A DNA stretch of 64,000 bases from NCBI RefSeq assembly GCF_900182655.1, contig NZ_FXTC01000006.1:124001-188000 (forward strand), given 5' to 3'. Positions within the stretch are counted from its first letter, which is position 1. Each line of letters begins with the position of its first letter. Positions 50,312-58,512 of this stretch are shown one piece after another. This DNA comes from Chryseobacterium rhizoplanae (GTDB lineage Bacteria > Bacteroidota > Bacteroidia > Flavobacteriales > Weeksellaceae). Under the pieces are notes generated by a model that did not search any database, was not told where the DNA came from, and saw only the letters and a list, made by a program, of their open reading frames with translations. A program made the position numbers and the translations under genes.

Positions 50312-51394
50312 TTAATCTTCAGTAACAACAGTTTCACGTTCGCCATCTTCTTTCTTTCCTTCCTCGATCATGATTTCGGCCTCTTTTTTCTCTTCGGAAG
50401 TCGCTGTTTCAATCAATTCTTCCTGTTCATCGTTGTGATGATCTATGAAAAACTCGCAGTATACCGGAAGGTGGTCTGAACCAAAATTTTCCAATGTCTT
50501 CAGCTGCTTAATAAAAATATCTTCACTGTGAAACATCAGATCAATAGGAAACCTTAAAAGACGGTATTTCGCATGGAAGGTAGAAACAAAAGAATGTCCG
50601 ATCCTGGGATCTATCAGATGACTTGTTTTTCTGAAAAGGACAGATGATCTTGACCATGCCACATTATTAAAGTCTCCTACAACAATAACTGGTTTTTTGA
50701 TGTCTTTTACACGTTTGGCAGTACTTAAAAGATCACCGTCTCTTTCCTTCGATGTTTCCTCTTCCGTAGGACTTGGCGGCGGTGGATGAACCCCGAAGAA
50801 AACAAAAGAAAAACCATCAGCAGTTTTCATATGGACCTCAATACTCGGGATATCATCAGCTACGAAGTAATGGGTCTTTGCTTCTTTGATTTCAATTCTG
50901 GAATAGAAATGCATGCCGTAGGTATTTTCAAGGGTCACTTTATGCTGGAAGCCGTATTCTTTCTCTAAAGGTCTCATTGCTTTTTCCCAATCACCATTGC
51001 TTTCCATAGTCATGAAAAAATCAGGGTTATGCTTTTTAACAAGCCCGATGAATTTCTCATACTCTTTATTGAACTGATAAACATTCGCAGAAATAAAATG
51101 CAGTTTATCGGAAGATTTGTGGCGTTGTCTATGCTTTTTAACAGGATAGAAGTGGGTGTATTTGATGAGTGTTTGACCGTGATGAACAAACATGACCAAC
51201 AGAAGACCCTGATAATACCATAAATATTCTTTAGAATCTGTGAAAAAGCCTAATAAAAAGGTAAATAATATTAGGTAAGTGACCTGTATTTTAGCAAATT
51301 CCGGAACCCTGAATACCCAGTGAGAATGTTGTATTTTCGGCAGTATTGTCATCACCAGAAGAAGTATGGCCAAAGTCAGATAGATAATCCACAT
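50312..51394 (-). CDS. Membrane-anchored endonuclease/exonuclease/phosphatase protein
   Basis: 360 aa. Two N-terminal hydrophobic helices (about 2-18 and 35-50, then WYYQGLLLVMFVHH) followed by an EEP fold: catalytic segments ANVYQFNKEY, VGDFNNVAWSRSS (the metal-binding GDFN) and GSDHLPVYCEF (SDH). The tail is highly acidic (Glu-rich, about 330-360). Family members cut nucleic acids or dephosphorylate lipids and sugars; a membrane anchor with an outward active site is likely. Convergent with the mvaD unit. Confidence 0.85.
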   Translation of the reverse strand: MWIIYLTLAILLLVMTILPKIQHSHWVFRVPEFAKIQVTYLILFTFLLGFFTDSKEYLWYYQGLLLVMFVHHGQTLIKYTHFYPVKKHRQRHKSSDKLHFISANVYQFNKEYEKFIGLVKKHNPDFFMTMESNGDWEKAMRPLEKEYGFQHKVTLENTYGMHFYSRIEIKEAKTHYFVADDIPSIEVHMKTADGFSFVFFGVHPPPPSPTEEETSKERDGDLLSTAKRVKDIKKPVIVVGDFNNVAWSRSSVLFRKTSHLIDPRIGHSFVSTFHAKYRLLRFPIDLMFHSEDIFIKQLKTLENFGSDHLPVYCEFFIDHHNDEQEELIETATSEEKKEAEIMIEEGKKEDGERETVVTED

Positions 51395-51504
51395 ATAAAA
51401 AGCGCTGAAATAATTTTGACCACAATTTAAGGAAAATGAATTTTAAAATTTGCTAATCGATTTAAATTTTATTTTATCTATTTTTAATTATCTAAATCTA
51501 TACT

Positions 51505-51945
51505 ATGAATAAAATAATTATACTTCTTGTTCTGATCAGTATTTCATGCTTCGGCCAGGAGAATAAAGATATCGAAAAACCTATCCGTAACCTGTTCCTT
51601 GGCATGAAAAATGCAGATTCTGAGCTGGTAAAATCAGCTTTTGCAGAGAATGCAGTGCTGCAGACCATCACTAAAGATGGAACTGTGAAAAGTGACAGCA
51701 TACAGGATTTCGTTGCTTCGGTTTCAAAATTTACAAAAGGAGATCTGGAGGAAAGAATTACCGTAGAAGCTGTTCATACAGACGGAAACCTGGCCAGCGT
51801 ATTTACTCCTTATTCTTTTTATTTAAAGGGAAAATTGTCACATTGCGGAGCCAATAGTTTTCAGCTGGTAAAGCAGAATAACGAATGGAAAATCCAGTAT
51901 ATTATTGATACGAGAAGAAAGGATAACTGTAAAGAAATACAATAA
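51505..51945 (+). CDS. Exported NTF2-like (SnoaL/lumazine-binding-like) protein
   Basis: 146 aa with a signal peptide ending SCFGQ (about 18). The mature part has the cone-shaped alpha/beta pattern of NTF2-like proteins: IRNLFLGMKNADSELVKSAFAENAVLQTI, then a beta-rich half ending NEWKIQYIIDTRR. Ligand unknown. 22 bp upstream of a glyoxalase-like gene and probably co-transcribed. Confidence 0.78.
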   Translation: MNKIIILLVLISISCFGQENKDIEKPIRNLFLGMKNADSELVKSAFAENAVLQTITKDGTVKSDSIQDFVASVSKFTKGDLEERITVEAVHTDGNLASVFTPYSFYLKGKLSHCGANSFQLVKQNNEWKIQYIIDTRRKDNCKEIQ

Positions 51946-51967
51946 TAAAAGTAATTTAAATATAAAA

Positions 51968-52345
51968 ATGAAGATTCACCATATTGCAATCATATGTTCA
52001 GATTATGCCGTTTCAAAGAAATTTTATACGGAAATTTTAAACCTGAATATCATCCGTGAAGTATACCGTGAAGAAAGGCAGTCTTATAAACTTGATCTGG
52101 CTATCGGGGATCATTATGTGATTGAGCTGTTTTCTTTTCCCAATCCGCCAGAACGGCCGTCACGTCCTGAAGCCTGTGGTTTAAGACATCTTGCTTTTTC
52201 TGTTGACAATGTTACAGAAAAAAGAAATGAGTTAATCGGAAAAGCCTTAAACTGTGAAGAAATCCGCATAGACGAATTCACGGGAAAAGAGTTTTTCTTT
52301 ACCCAGGATCCCGATCAATTGCCGTTAGAGTTTTATGAAATGTAA
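51968..52345 (+). CDS. VOC-family (glyoxalase-like) metalloprotein, YaeR type
   Basis: 125 aa from the ATG at 51968 (KIHHIAIICSDY; an earlier frame start at 51905 would overlap the upstream gene and add 21 unrelated residues). VOC metal ligands: His in HHIAI, Glu in YVIELFSF, His in LRHLAFSV and Glu in LPLEFYEM. YaeR-like single-domain VOC proteins have no firm substrate. Its stop lies 3 bp from the convergent DUF1634 gene. Confidence 0.85.
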   Translation: MKIHHIAIICSDYAVSKKFYTEILNLNIIREVYREERQSYKLDLAIGDHYVIELFSFPNPPERPSRPEACGLRHLAFSVDNVTEKRNELIGKALNCEEIRIDEFTGKEFFFTQDPDQLPLEFYEM

Positions 52346-52348
52346 AAA

Positions 52349-52732
52349 TTAGTGGGCGTACCCTGCAAAGAAACTTACTGCCATAATTGCTAAAACGATT
52401 GAAGAAATGACTACATATACGTAGTCTTTTTCTTTTAAATAGCCTATTAAAGCAAAAACAATTCTCATCAAAGGGGTGAAGATCAACAGAAGAATTCCCA
52501 GCTGAATAATAGCCATTCCTTCTCCTTTACACAGGGAATTCCAGAAGTGTCCCCATACTTTTTCAGAAGAGGTTCCTACCACAAGGCTTGTATATTTTTC
52601 AGGCATTTTAAAACCTTCAAAAAATAACTTGATAAAGCCAATCAGGGATGTTGCCACAGAAAGAATAACACCCAGTCTCAGAAGGTTTCCTACAGAACGG
52701 TTCAGATCTACATCTGTGAAATTATTTTTCAT
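52349..52732 (-). CDS. DUF1634 membrane protein
   Basis: 127 aa, three hydrophobic helices (about 15-33, 75-95, 103-122). DUF1634 genes habitually follow TauE/SafE permease genes, as here, where the two overlap by one base; a subunit or partner of the exporter is the usual guess. Confidence 0.85.
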   Translation of the reverse strand: MKNNFTDVDLNRSVGNLLRLGVILSVATSLIGFIKLFFEGFKMPEKYTSLVVGTSSEKVWGHFWNSLCKGEGMAIIQLGILLLIFTPLMRIVFALIGYLKEKDYVYVVISSIVLAIMAVSFFAGYAH

Positions 52733-53562
52733 TATCTGAAGCTTTTGTTGATACCGTTATACATCATGTAAATAGACAGAATGGTAATTACAATGGCAAA
52801 AAATACTTTTAATTTTTTGGTTTTTGATACCATCAATGTTTTTGAACCTATAAAACTTCCGATGACCACTCCAATTAAAACCGGAGCCACAATCACAGGA
52901 ATAATTTCTCCTCTCTGGAAATAGATCAGTGCACTGGCTACAGCCGTTACCCCAATCATAAAGTTACTGGTTGTTGTAGATACTTTGAAAGGCAGTTTCA
53001 TCATATTATCCATCGCCAATACCTTCAATGCTCCGGAGCCTATTCCTAAAAGTCCGGACATAGCACCCGCAAACATCATCATCAAAAATCCCGGAACTGT
53101 ATTTCTTGCAGAATAGCTTTTTAAAACCCCTTTATCAGGAAATGTTCCATACAGTTTCAGCTTCTTTTCCAGACTTCCTTTTACCAAAGGTTCCTGGTGA
53201 TCAGGTTTACCCTTAAGATTTAAAATAACCGTTAAAAGAAGAATACTGGCGAAAATAATTCCGATCGTATTGGGGTTAAGCATCCCCGAGACCAACGCAC
53301 CTACAATAGCTCCTGCTGTAGTGGCAATTTCGAGAAACATTCCGATTCTCATGTTGGTAAATCCTTCTTTAACGAAAGCTACAGCCGCACCGGAAGAGGT
53401 CCCGATCACAGAAATAAGTGAAGCACCTATAGCATAATGCATTGGAACGCCGAATCCCAGCGTTAATAAAGGAATGATAATAACTCCCCCTCCTAAACCC
53501 GTAAGTGAACCTAAAAGACCAGCGGAAATTGCGCCAAGGAAGAGTATGATGATTTCTGACAT
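52732..53562 (-). CDS. TauE/SafE-family sulfite/organosulfonate exporter
   Basis: 276 aa, eight-helix TauE/SafE permease with both repeat motifs: GSLTGLGGGVIIIPLLTLGFG in the first half and GLLGIGSGALKVLAMDNMM in the second. Moves anions such as sulfite or sulfoacetate outward; exact substrate unknown. Promoter TTTG-N20-TATATTTG lies upstream, back to back with that of the divergent DUF1543 gene. Co-transcribed with DUF1634. Confidence 0.88.
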   Translation of the reverse strand: MSEIIILFLGAISAGLLGSLTGLGGGVIIIPLLTLGFGVPMHYAIGASLISVIGTSSGAAVAFVKEGFTNMRIGMFLEIATTAGAIVGALVSGMLNPNTIGIIFASILLLTVILNLKGKPDHQEPLVKGSLEKKLKLYGTFPDKGVLKSYSARNTVPGFLMMMFAGAMSGLLGIGSGALKVLAMDNMMKLPFKVSTTTSNFMIGVTAVASALIYFQRGEIIPVIVAPVLIGVVIGSFIGSKTLMVSKTKKLKVFFAIVITILSIYMMYNGINKSFR

Positions 53563-53578
53563 ACTACAAATAATGTTA

Positions 53579-53610
53579 CAAATATAAAATTATTGTAGTA
53601 GTCTGCCAAA
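53579..53610 (-). promoter_or_regulatory. Promoter of the TauE-DUF1634 unit
   Basis: Minus strand: TTTG (53607-53610), 20-nt spacer, TATATTTG (53579-53586); 16 nt to the ATG. Confidence 0.7.
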
Positions 53611-53612
53611 CA

Positions 53613-53642
53613 TTTGAAAAAGATAAATTTAACGTATTTTTG
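53613..53642 (+). promoter_or_regulatory. Promoter of the DUF1543-purK unit (leaderless spacing)
   Basis: TTTG (53613-53616), 18-nt spacer, TATTTTTG (53635-53642), then 5 nt to the ATG. Its -33 box is 2 bp from that of the divergent promoter (CAAACATTTG). Confidence 0.72.
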
Positions 53643-53647
53643 CATGC

Positions 53648-54211
53648 ATGAAAAATGTAATGAAATTATTTTATGTTATCCTTGGGGCAACTCCTAAAGG
53701 AAGAAATATTGAGCAGCACGATGTTTTCTTCGGAATAGCAGAGAATCTTAAAGATTTGATTCCGGATATGAAAGAGTTTTGGAAGGAAGCAGAAGGTAAA
53801 ATTCATCTGGATTGCTATCAGGAAGTAAAATTTGCTGACGGCTATGAAGTGGAAATTGTAGAGAAAGGAGAGAAGTCATCAGAAGATCAGCTGTTTTTTC
53901 TCAATCTGGGAGGTTATAAGCCGGGTTTCTTTGAAGAGTTCCACGAGCAGCACTTAATGGTGGGACAGTCTATGGGAGAGATTGTAAAAAGGGCAAAAGC
54001 TACCGAATTTTACCAGACCATGGGATTTGAAGGCGCTGTAAGCCATATTGATGATAAGCATGGAGTTGATATTGATGATATTTTCAATGTGAGTGATATT
54101 CTTCCTGCCAGTATGAAAGAAAAATATTCTATCGTTCTTAAAAAATCTGATGCAGAAAATCAGGAAAACCCGATGGGACTTGGGTATTTAAAAATCGATA
54201 AAATTCAATAA
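53648..54211 (+). CDS. DUF1543 protein
   Basis: 187 aa. Starts MKNVMKLFYVILGATPKGRNIEQHDVFFGI and contains FLNLGGYKPGFFEEFHE and the tandem repeat-like KADGYEVEIVEK pattern of DUF1543, a small cytosolic family of unknown function. The ATG at 53648 fits the promoter; an in-frame ATG at 53660 is possible. 25 bp before purK and probably in the same mRNA. Confidence 0.8.
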   Translation: MKNVMKLFYVILGATPKGRNIEQHDVFFGIAENLKDLIPDMKEFWKEAEGKIHLDCYQEVKFADGYEVEIVEKGEKSSEDQLFFLNLGGYKPGFFEEFHEQHLMVGQSMGEIVKRAKATEFYQTMGFEGAVSHIDDKHGVDIDDIFNVSDILPASMKEKYSIVLKKSDAENQENPMGLGYLKIDKIQ

Positions 54212-54236
54212 GAAGTAAATCTAATAAAAATAAAAA

Positions 54237-55349
54237 ATGAAAATAGGAATTCTGGGAGGCGGACAACTGGGAAGAATGCTGATACAAAGTGCACTGAAGT
54301 ATGATGATGAGTTTTATACTCTGGATCCGGCTTCTGATGCACCATGTCATAATATCTCGCATTTTACACAGGGAAATTTTAATGACTATGATACGGTTCT
54401 GAACTTTGGTAAAGACAAGGATGTTGTAACCATTGAAATAGAACATGTAAATGCTGATGCATTGGCAGAACTTGAAAAACAGGGGATAAAAGTTGTTCCT
54501 AATGCAAGTATCATCAAAACGATCCAGCAAAAGATCCTTCAGAAAGAATTTTATAAAACTCATGACATCCCAAGCCCGGAATTTCAGGTAGTATGGAACA
54601 GTGATGAGAAAATTATCATGCCATTGCCATTTGTTCAGAAGATGAATACAGGAGGATATGATGGAAAAGGAGTGCAGGTGATCAAAACGGAAGAAGATTA
54701 TCAGCATTTATGGACAGAAGCTTCTGTCATTGAAAGTCTTGTGGATATTGAAAAAGAGCTTTCCGTCATTGTAGCAAGAAATGAAAAAGGAGAAACCAAT
54801 ATTTTCCCGGTGACGGAAATGGTTGCTGATCCAAAATTAAACCTATTAGATTTCAATGTATGTCCGGTTCTTCTGACAGAAGATGTTCAGAATCAGATTG
54901 ATTCCATTACAGAGAAATTCCTTAATGCAGTGAATTCTCCGGGATTGTTTGCTATTGAATTGTTCCTTGACAAAGAAGGAAAAATATGGGTGAATGAAAC
55001 CGCACCAAGACTTCACAATTCAGGACACCAGAGCCAGGAAGGAAATACGAACTCCCAGTTTGAGCAGATGTACCGTGTGGTAAAAAACTTGCCTTTAGCT
55101 GATACTGATGCCATTACTTACAGCGGAATGCTGAATCTTGTTGGAGCAGAAGGATACGCCGGAAAAGTAGTCTACGAAGGAATGGAAGATGTTCTTAAGT
55201 TACCCGAAACGTACATCCATTTATATGGGAAAACCGAAACCAAACCCGGAAGAAAAATGGGACACATCAATGTTCTTGCAGATTCCAGAGAAGAGCTGAT
55301 GGAAAAGCTTGTACAGGTAAAAGGAATGGTAAGAGTAATTTCTGAATAA
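54237..55349 (+). CDS. purK: N5-carboxyaminoimidazole ribonucleotide synthase
   Basis: ATP-grasp enzyme that carboxylates AIR to N5-CAIR with ATP and bicarbonate in purine synthesis. 370 aa. Seen: GILGGGQLGRML at the N-terminus, PFVQKMNTGGYDGKGVQVI as the ATP-binding region, ETAPRLHNSGHQSQEGNTNSQFEQ near residue 255 for metal and substrate, and RKMGHINVLA at the C-terminus. Its partner purE lies 4.3 kb away in the same direction, with three minus-strand genes between. Confidence 0.95.
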   Translation: MKIGILGGGQLGRMLIQSALKYDDEFYTLDPASDAPCHNISHFTQGNFNDYDTVLNFGKDKDVVTIEIEHVNADALAELEKQGIKVVPNASIIKTIQQKILQKEFYKTHDIPSPEFQVVWNSDEKIIMPLPFVQKMNTGGYDGKGVQVIKTEEDYQHLWTEASVIESLVDIEKELSVIVARNEKGETNIFPVTEMVADPKLNLLDFNVCPVLLTEDVQNQIDSITEKFLNAVNSPGLFAIELFLDKEGKIWVNETAPRLHNSGHQSQEGNTNSQFEQMYRVVKNLPLADTDAITYSGMLNLVGAEGYAGKVVYEGMEDVLKLPETYIHLYGKTETKPGRKMGHINVLADSREELMEKLVQVKGMVRVISE

Positions 55350-55361
55350 AATCATTTAAAA

Positions 55362-55409
55362 ATAACAAAAGAGAGCTTTTTTAAAATGAAACAGCTCTCT
55401 TTTGTTATT
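55362..55409 (+). terminator. Strong intrinsic terminator after purK
   Basis: AATAACAAAAGAGAGCT (55362-55378) pairs perfectly over 17 bp with AGCTCTCTTTTGTTATT (55393-55409). Confidence 0.85.
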
Positions 55410-55417
55410 CAATTATT

Positions 55418-55573
55418 CAATAGGAACGGGCTTCAGCCCGTTTAAAAAATAATTATCAAATCAATTGGCTTTAGCCAAAACTTAATTTAGATTTCGGCTA
55501 AAGCCAAATGTATTCATCTTGTTTATATCGGGCTTCCTTCGACTACGCTCAGGATAATAGCCCGATCCTATTG
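55418..55573. repeat. REP/MITE-like composite element, copy C
   Basis: About 156 bp with inverted ends CAATAGGA (left) and TCCTATTG (right). Inside: hairpin GGGCTTCAGCCC (55429-55440), TTGGCTTTAGCCAA (55465-55478), GGCTAAAGCC (55496-55505) and CGGGCT...AGCCCG (55529-55564) enclosing TTCGACTACGCTCAGG. No ORF. The ends and hairpins look like a non-autonomous mobile unit. Confidence 0.7.
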
Positions 55574-55625
55574 ATGACTCAAATTGATTGATAATTTGAT
55601 AAAAAATGATTAATTCATACTTAGA

Positions 55626-55660
55626 TAACTTCCAGCATCCCTCTTCATGCTTCCAGCCTA
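55626..55660. repeat. 7-bp periodic array, NNNCWTC units
   Basis: TAACTTC, CAGCATC, CCTCTTC and ATGCTTC in phase, just before the antiporter stop codon. Confidence 0.55.
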
Positions 55661-55672
55661 TCTAAACTTCTT

Positions 55673-57796
55673 TTATTTAAATATCTTCTGAATTACATTT
55701 CCAATCTCCACAAAATCTCCGTGATTTCCTACAGAACGTATTTCCGGGCTGTTTTTATCATATTCTGAGAAAGGGAAGATCAGAAGGTAATTGTTGTCTT
55801 TCAGATTTCTGTTCAGCAGTTCTGGGATTAGTCTCATTCTTGGAATATAGGATTTCATGCCTCGTTTTGCCATCAAAATAATCAGTGCTTCATCGTCTTT
55901 CAGCTGGGCAGCGGTTCTTTCACCATCCTGCCATGTGCTCATAATGATAAATTCTGCTTCTATGCTGGCTTTTTTCATGATTTTCTGCAGAATATCAATG
56001 ATGTTTTCAGGGGCATAAAAAACAATTGTAGCTCCTGAATTTCTGGCAATATTCCATACTCTGAGCAATGCATGGAAGAATCCGGCATCCTTATCTGCAT
56101 TCTCAGGAATCATCACGGCATATTTTTTTATCGTGGAAAGTGGTTGTGCAGCATGATATACCAGTACATTTACATCGTCATTCTGAAGATAGCCATTGTA
56201 AAGATTATAGACAAAAGAAGGGGAGAACCCTTTTTCATCTTCCAATCCGATGATGAGGTCTGTAATCTTCTGTTCTTTAATAACATTATTGACTCCATTA
56301 ACGACGTCATTGTCATATCTTTTTAAGGCCTGTAGTTTCACATCTGCGGCTGCGGCTGCATCTGCGGCCTGGTGAAGAAGTTTCTCCGCATTCTTTACTG
56401 AAGATTCATTTTTATCTTCATTGATCACATTCAAAGCAAAAAGGTCTTCTGTATTGGAGTGGGCTTTGATCAGAATTCCCAGATTCACCATTCGCTCAAC
56501 AGTTGCCTCATGGTTGATGGCTAGTAGGATACTTTCTTCTTCATGGGTATTCCCTGAAACAGTATCTTCATTATCACTTTCAGCAATTTTCTGAGCACTT
56601 GCCATGGAAATAAAGGAAGAGATGGTACATGAAATCAGGATCAGCAGAATACTTCCGTTCAGTACGTGTTCATTTAATAATCTTACAGGTTCTCCGGTTT
56701 CGGTTTCGGAAAGGATGATGTTGTATCCTACCATTACTGAAGCCAATGTAGCTGCAGCAGACGCAGAACTTAACCCAAATATGAGTTTTCCTTCCTCTTT
56801 GGTCAGCCTGAATGTTTTCTGAGTCGCTATGGCAGAAAGATATTTCCCTCCGATAGAAGCTACCAGCATGATTCCGGCCACTTCCAGCGTTTCCCAGCTT
56901 TTAAAGAAAACTTTAAAATCAATCAGCATTCCTACGCTGATCAGGAAGAATGGAATAAAGATGGCATTTCCCACAAACTCAACCCTGTTCATCAAAGAAG
57001 AAGTATGAGGGATAAGTCTGTTCAGAGCCAATCCGGCAAAGAATGCTCCGATAATAGCTTCTACACCAGCCAGTTCAGCCAACATTGCTGCCAGATAAAT
57101 CATCACCAATACAAAAATATATTGTGAAATTTTATCATCCACTCTTTTAAAAAACCAACGTCCGATTATCGGGAATACAATAAGTACAATCAGGGCAAAA
57201 ACGACAAAAGAGACCGACAATTTAACCCAAAATTCTGTTCCTACATCTCCCTGGGACATTCCCACAATTACGGCAAGTACCAATAAAGCGAGGATGTCGG
57301 TAATCATTGTGCCTCCAACGGTAATATTGACCGCTTTATTTTTTGCAATGCCCAACTTGCTCACTAATGGGTAAGCAATAAGCGTATGGGATGAAAAAAG
57401 ACTGGCAAACAGAATGGAAGTCAGCATGGAAAAGTGTAAAATATAATATCCTCCCAGATATCCCAATACAAAAGGAACGGTAAAGGTATAGATACCAAAG
57501 GTGAGACTTTTCCATTTATTCTTTTTAAAATCACCCATATCAATCTCCAGACCTGCCAGAAACATGATATAAAGCAAGCCGGTAGTTCCTGTCACAACAA
57601 TACTGCTGTCTCTGGATAAGACATTGAATCCGTTCGGACCAATGATGGCTCCGGCGATGATAAGTCCCAAAAGGTGGGGAACTTTAATTTTATTTAACAG
57701 CAATGGTGCTGCCAGAATGATAACCAGTACCAACAGGAACTTCAGTACCGGATCTTCTATAGGAAGGCTCAGGTTGTGTATACTCAGTAAAATCAT
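55673..57796 (-). CDS. Cation:proton antiporter (CPA2) with C-terminal soluble domain
   Basis: 707 aa. N-terminal 12-13 helix CPA2 antiporter (residues 10-400) with LLGLIIAGAIIGPNGF, LAGLEIDMGDFKKNKW and an AGVEAIIGAFFAGLALNRL helix typical of Na+/H+ or K+/H+ exchange. The C-terminal 270 residues form a cytosolic region with universal-stress-protein-like pattern (VNVLVYHAAQPL, FPFSEYD), probably regulatory. Exports cations under alkaline or salt stress (inferred). Followed 6 bp upstream on the same strand by a lipoprotein gene, so the two share a transcript. Confidence 0.88.
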   Translation of the reverse strand: MILLSIHNLSLPIEDPVLKFLLVLVIILAAPLLLNKIKVPHLLGLIIAGAIIGPNGFNVLSRDSSIVVTGTTGLLYIMFLAGLEIDMGDFKKNKWKSLTFGIYTFTVPFVLGYLGGYYILHFSMLTSILFASLFSSHTLIAYPLVSKLGIAKNKAVNITVGGTMITDILALLVLAVIVGMSQGDVGTEFWVKLSVSFVVFALIVLIVFPIIGRWFFKRVDDKISQYIFVLVMIYLAAMLAELAGVEAIIGAFFAGLALNRLIPHTSSLMNRVEFVGNAIFIPFFLISVGMLIDFKVFFKSWETLEVAGIMLVASIGGKYLSAIATQKTFRLTKEEGKLIFGLSSASAAATLASVMVGYNIILSETETGEPVRLLNEHVLNGSILLILISCTISSFISMASAQKIAESDNEDTVSGNTHEEESILLAINHEATVERMVNLGILIKAHSNTEDLFALNVINEDKNESSVKNAEKLLHQAADAAAAADVKLQALKRYDNDVVNGVNNVIKEQKITDLIIGLEDEKGFSPSFVYNLYNGYLQNDDVNVLVYHAAQPLSTIKKYAVMIPENADKDAGFFHALLRVWNIARNSGATIVFYAPENIIDILQKIMKKASIEAEFIIMSTWQDGERTAAQLKDDEALIILMAKRGMKSYIPRMRLIPELLNRNLKDNNYLLIFPFSEYDKNSPEIRSVGNHGDFVEIGNVIQKIFK

Positions 57797-57802
57797 AAGT
57801 GT

Positions 57803-58369
57803 TTATTTTGTGGAACGTACTAATTCAACAGAGAACTTAGCAGTACAGCCATCGGAGGTGATGGTTCTTGTGCCTTTGATCTTGTTGTCCGAAATATCAT
57901 TAAGAAGAACGCTCATTTCTACATTCTTTTTGGCCGTAGAATCTGTTTTGAAAGACAGTCTGATCTCATTGTTTTCAAACTTGCCAGTGTAAAGCCTTAC
58001 CAGATTATTGTTATTGATAATTTTGGTAATAGGCTGGGTAGAATCGTTATCGAATTCCCAGATATCAGTACGCTGGTCGCCTACAGCATACTCACTGCAG
58101 TTAGATTCTGTACAGATGACCTTTCCGTTCCATGGACCGGAAATTTCCGCGGGCCATGAAGAAGTAATGACTACAGAATCTTTTTTGGCAAAAATACTGT
58201 CCCTCATTTTCAGGAGCGACTGATATTCGGATTCTTTCTTCGCGAATACCTTTTCTTTTTCTAATAATTGTTTTTCTCTGTCTGTCAGGTTTTTCTCTTT
58301 CTCTTTGTAATCACAGCTTACAAGAAGAAAAGAGGAGACCAGAAATAAAAAAAATGTGTTTTTCAGCAT
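57803..58369 (-). CDS. Lipoprotein with coiled coil
   Basis: 188 aa. Lipobox LLVSC (Cys19), then a Lys/Glu heptad-like coiled coil (about 22-62; LTDREKQLLEKEKVFAKKESEYQ), a linker, and a beta domain with WPAEISGPWNGKVICTESNCSEYAVGD, a Cys-pair motif. Function unknown; likely anchored in the envelope. First gene of the transcript that continues into the antiporter. Confidence 0.75.
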   Translation of the reverse strand: MLKNTFFLFLVSSFLLVSCDYKEKEKNLTDREKQLLEKEKVFAKKESEYQSLLKMRDSIFAKKDSVVITSSWPAEISGPWNGKVICTESNCSEYAVGDQRTDIWEFDNDSTQPITKIINNNNLVRLYTGKFENNEIRLSFKTDSTAKKNVEMSVLLNDISDNKIKGTRTITSDGCTAKFSVELVRSTK

Positions 58370-58512
58370 ATTGTATGGGTTGGAATATACAATATAGGGA
58401 AAATGAAAGAAATATAAAAACGCGTCTGAAGCAGATCTGATTTTTATTGTATTTAATAAGTTAAAAAACAGTTGTATAGATCTGGTGAAATTCTTGATAT
58501 TATTTTTCTGCC

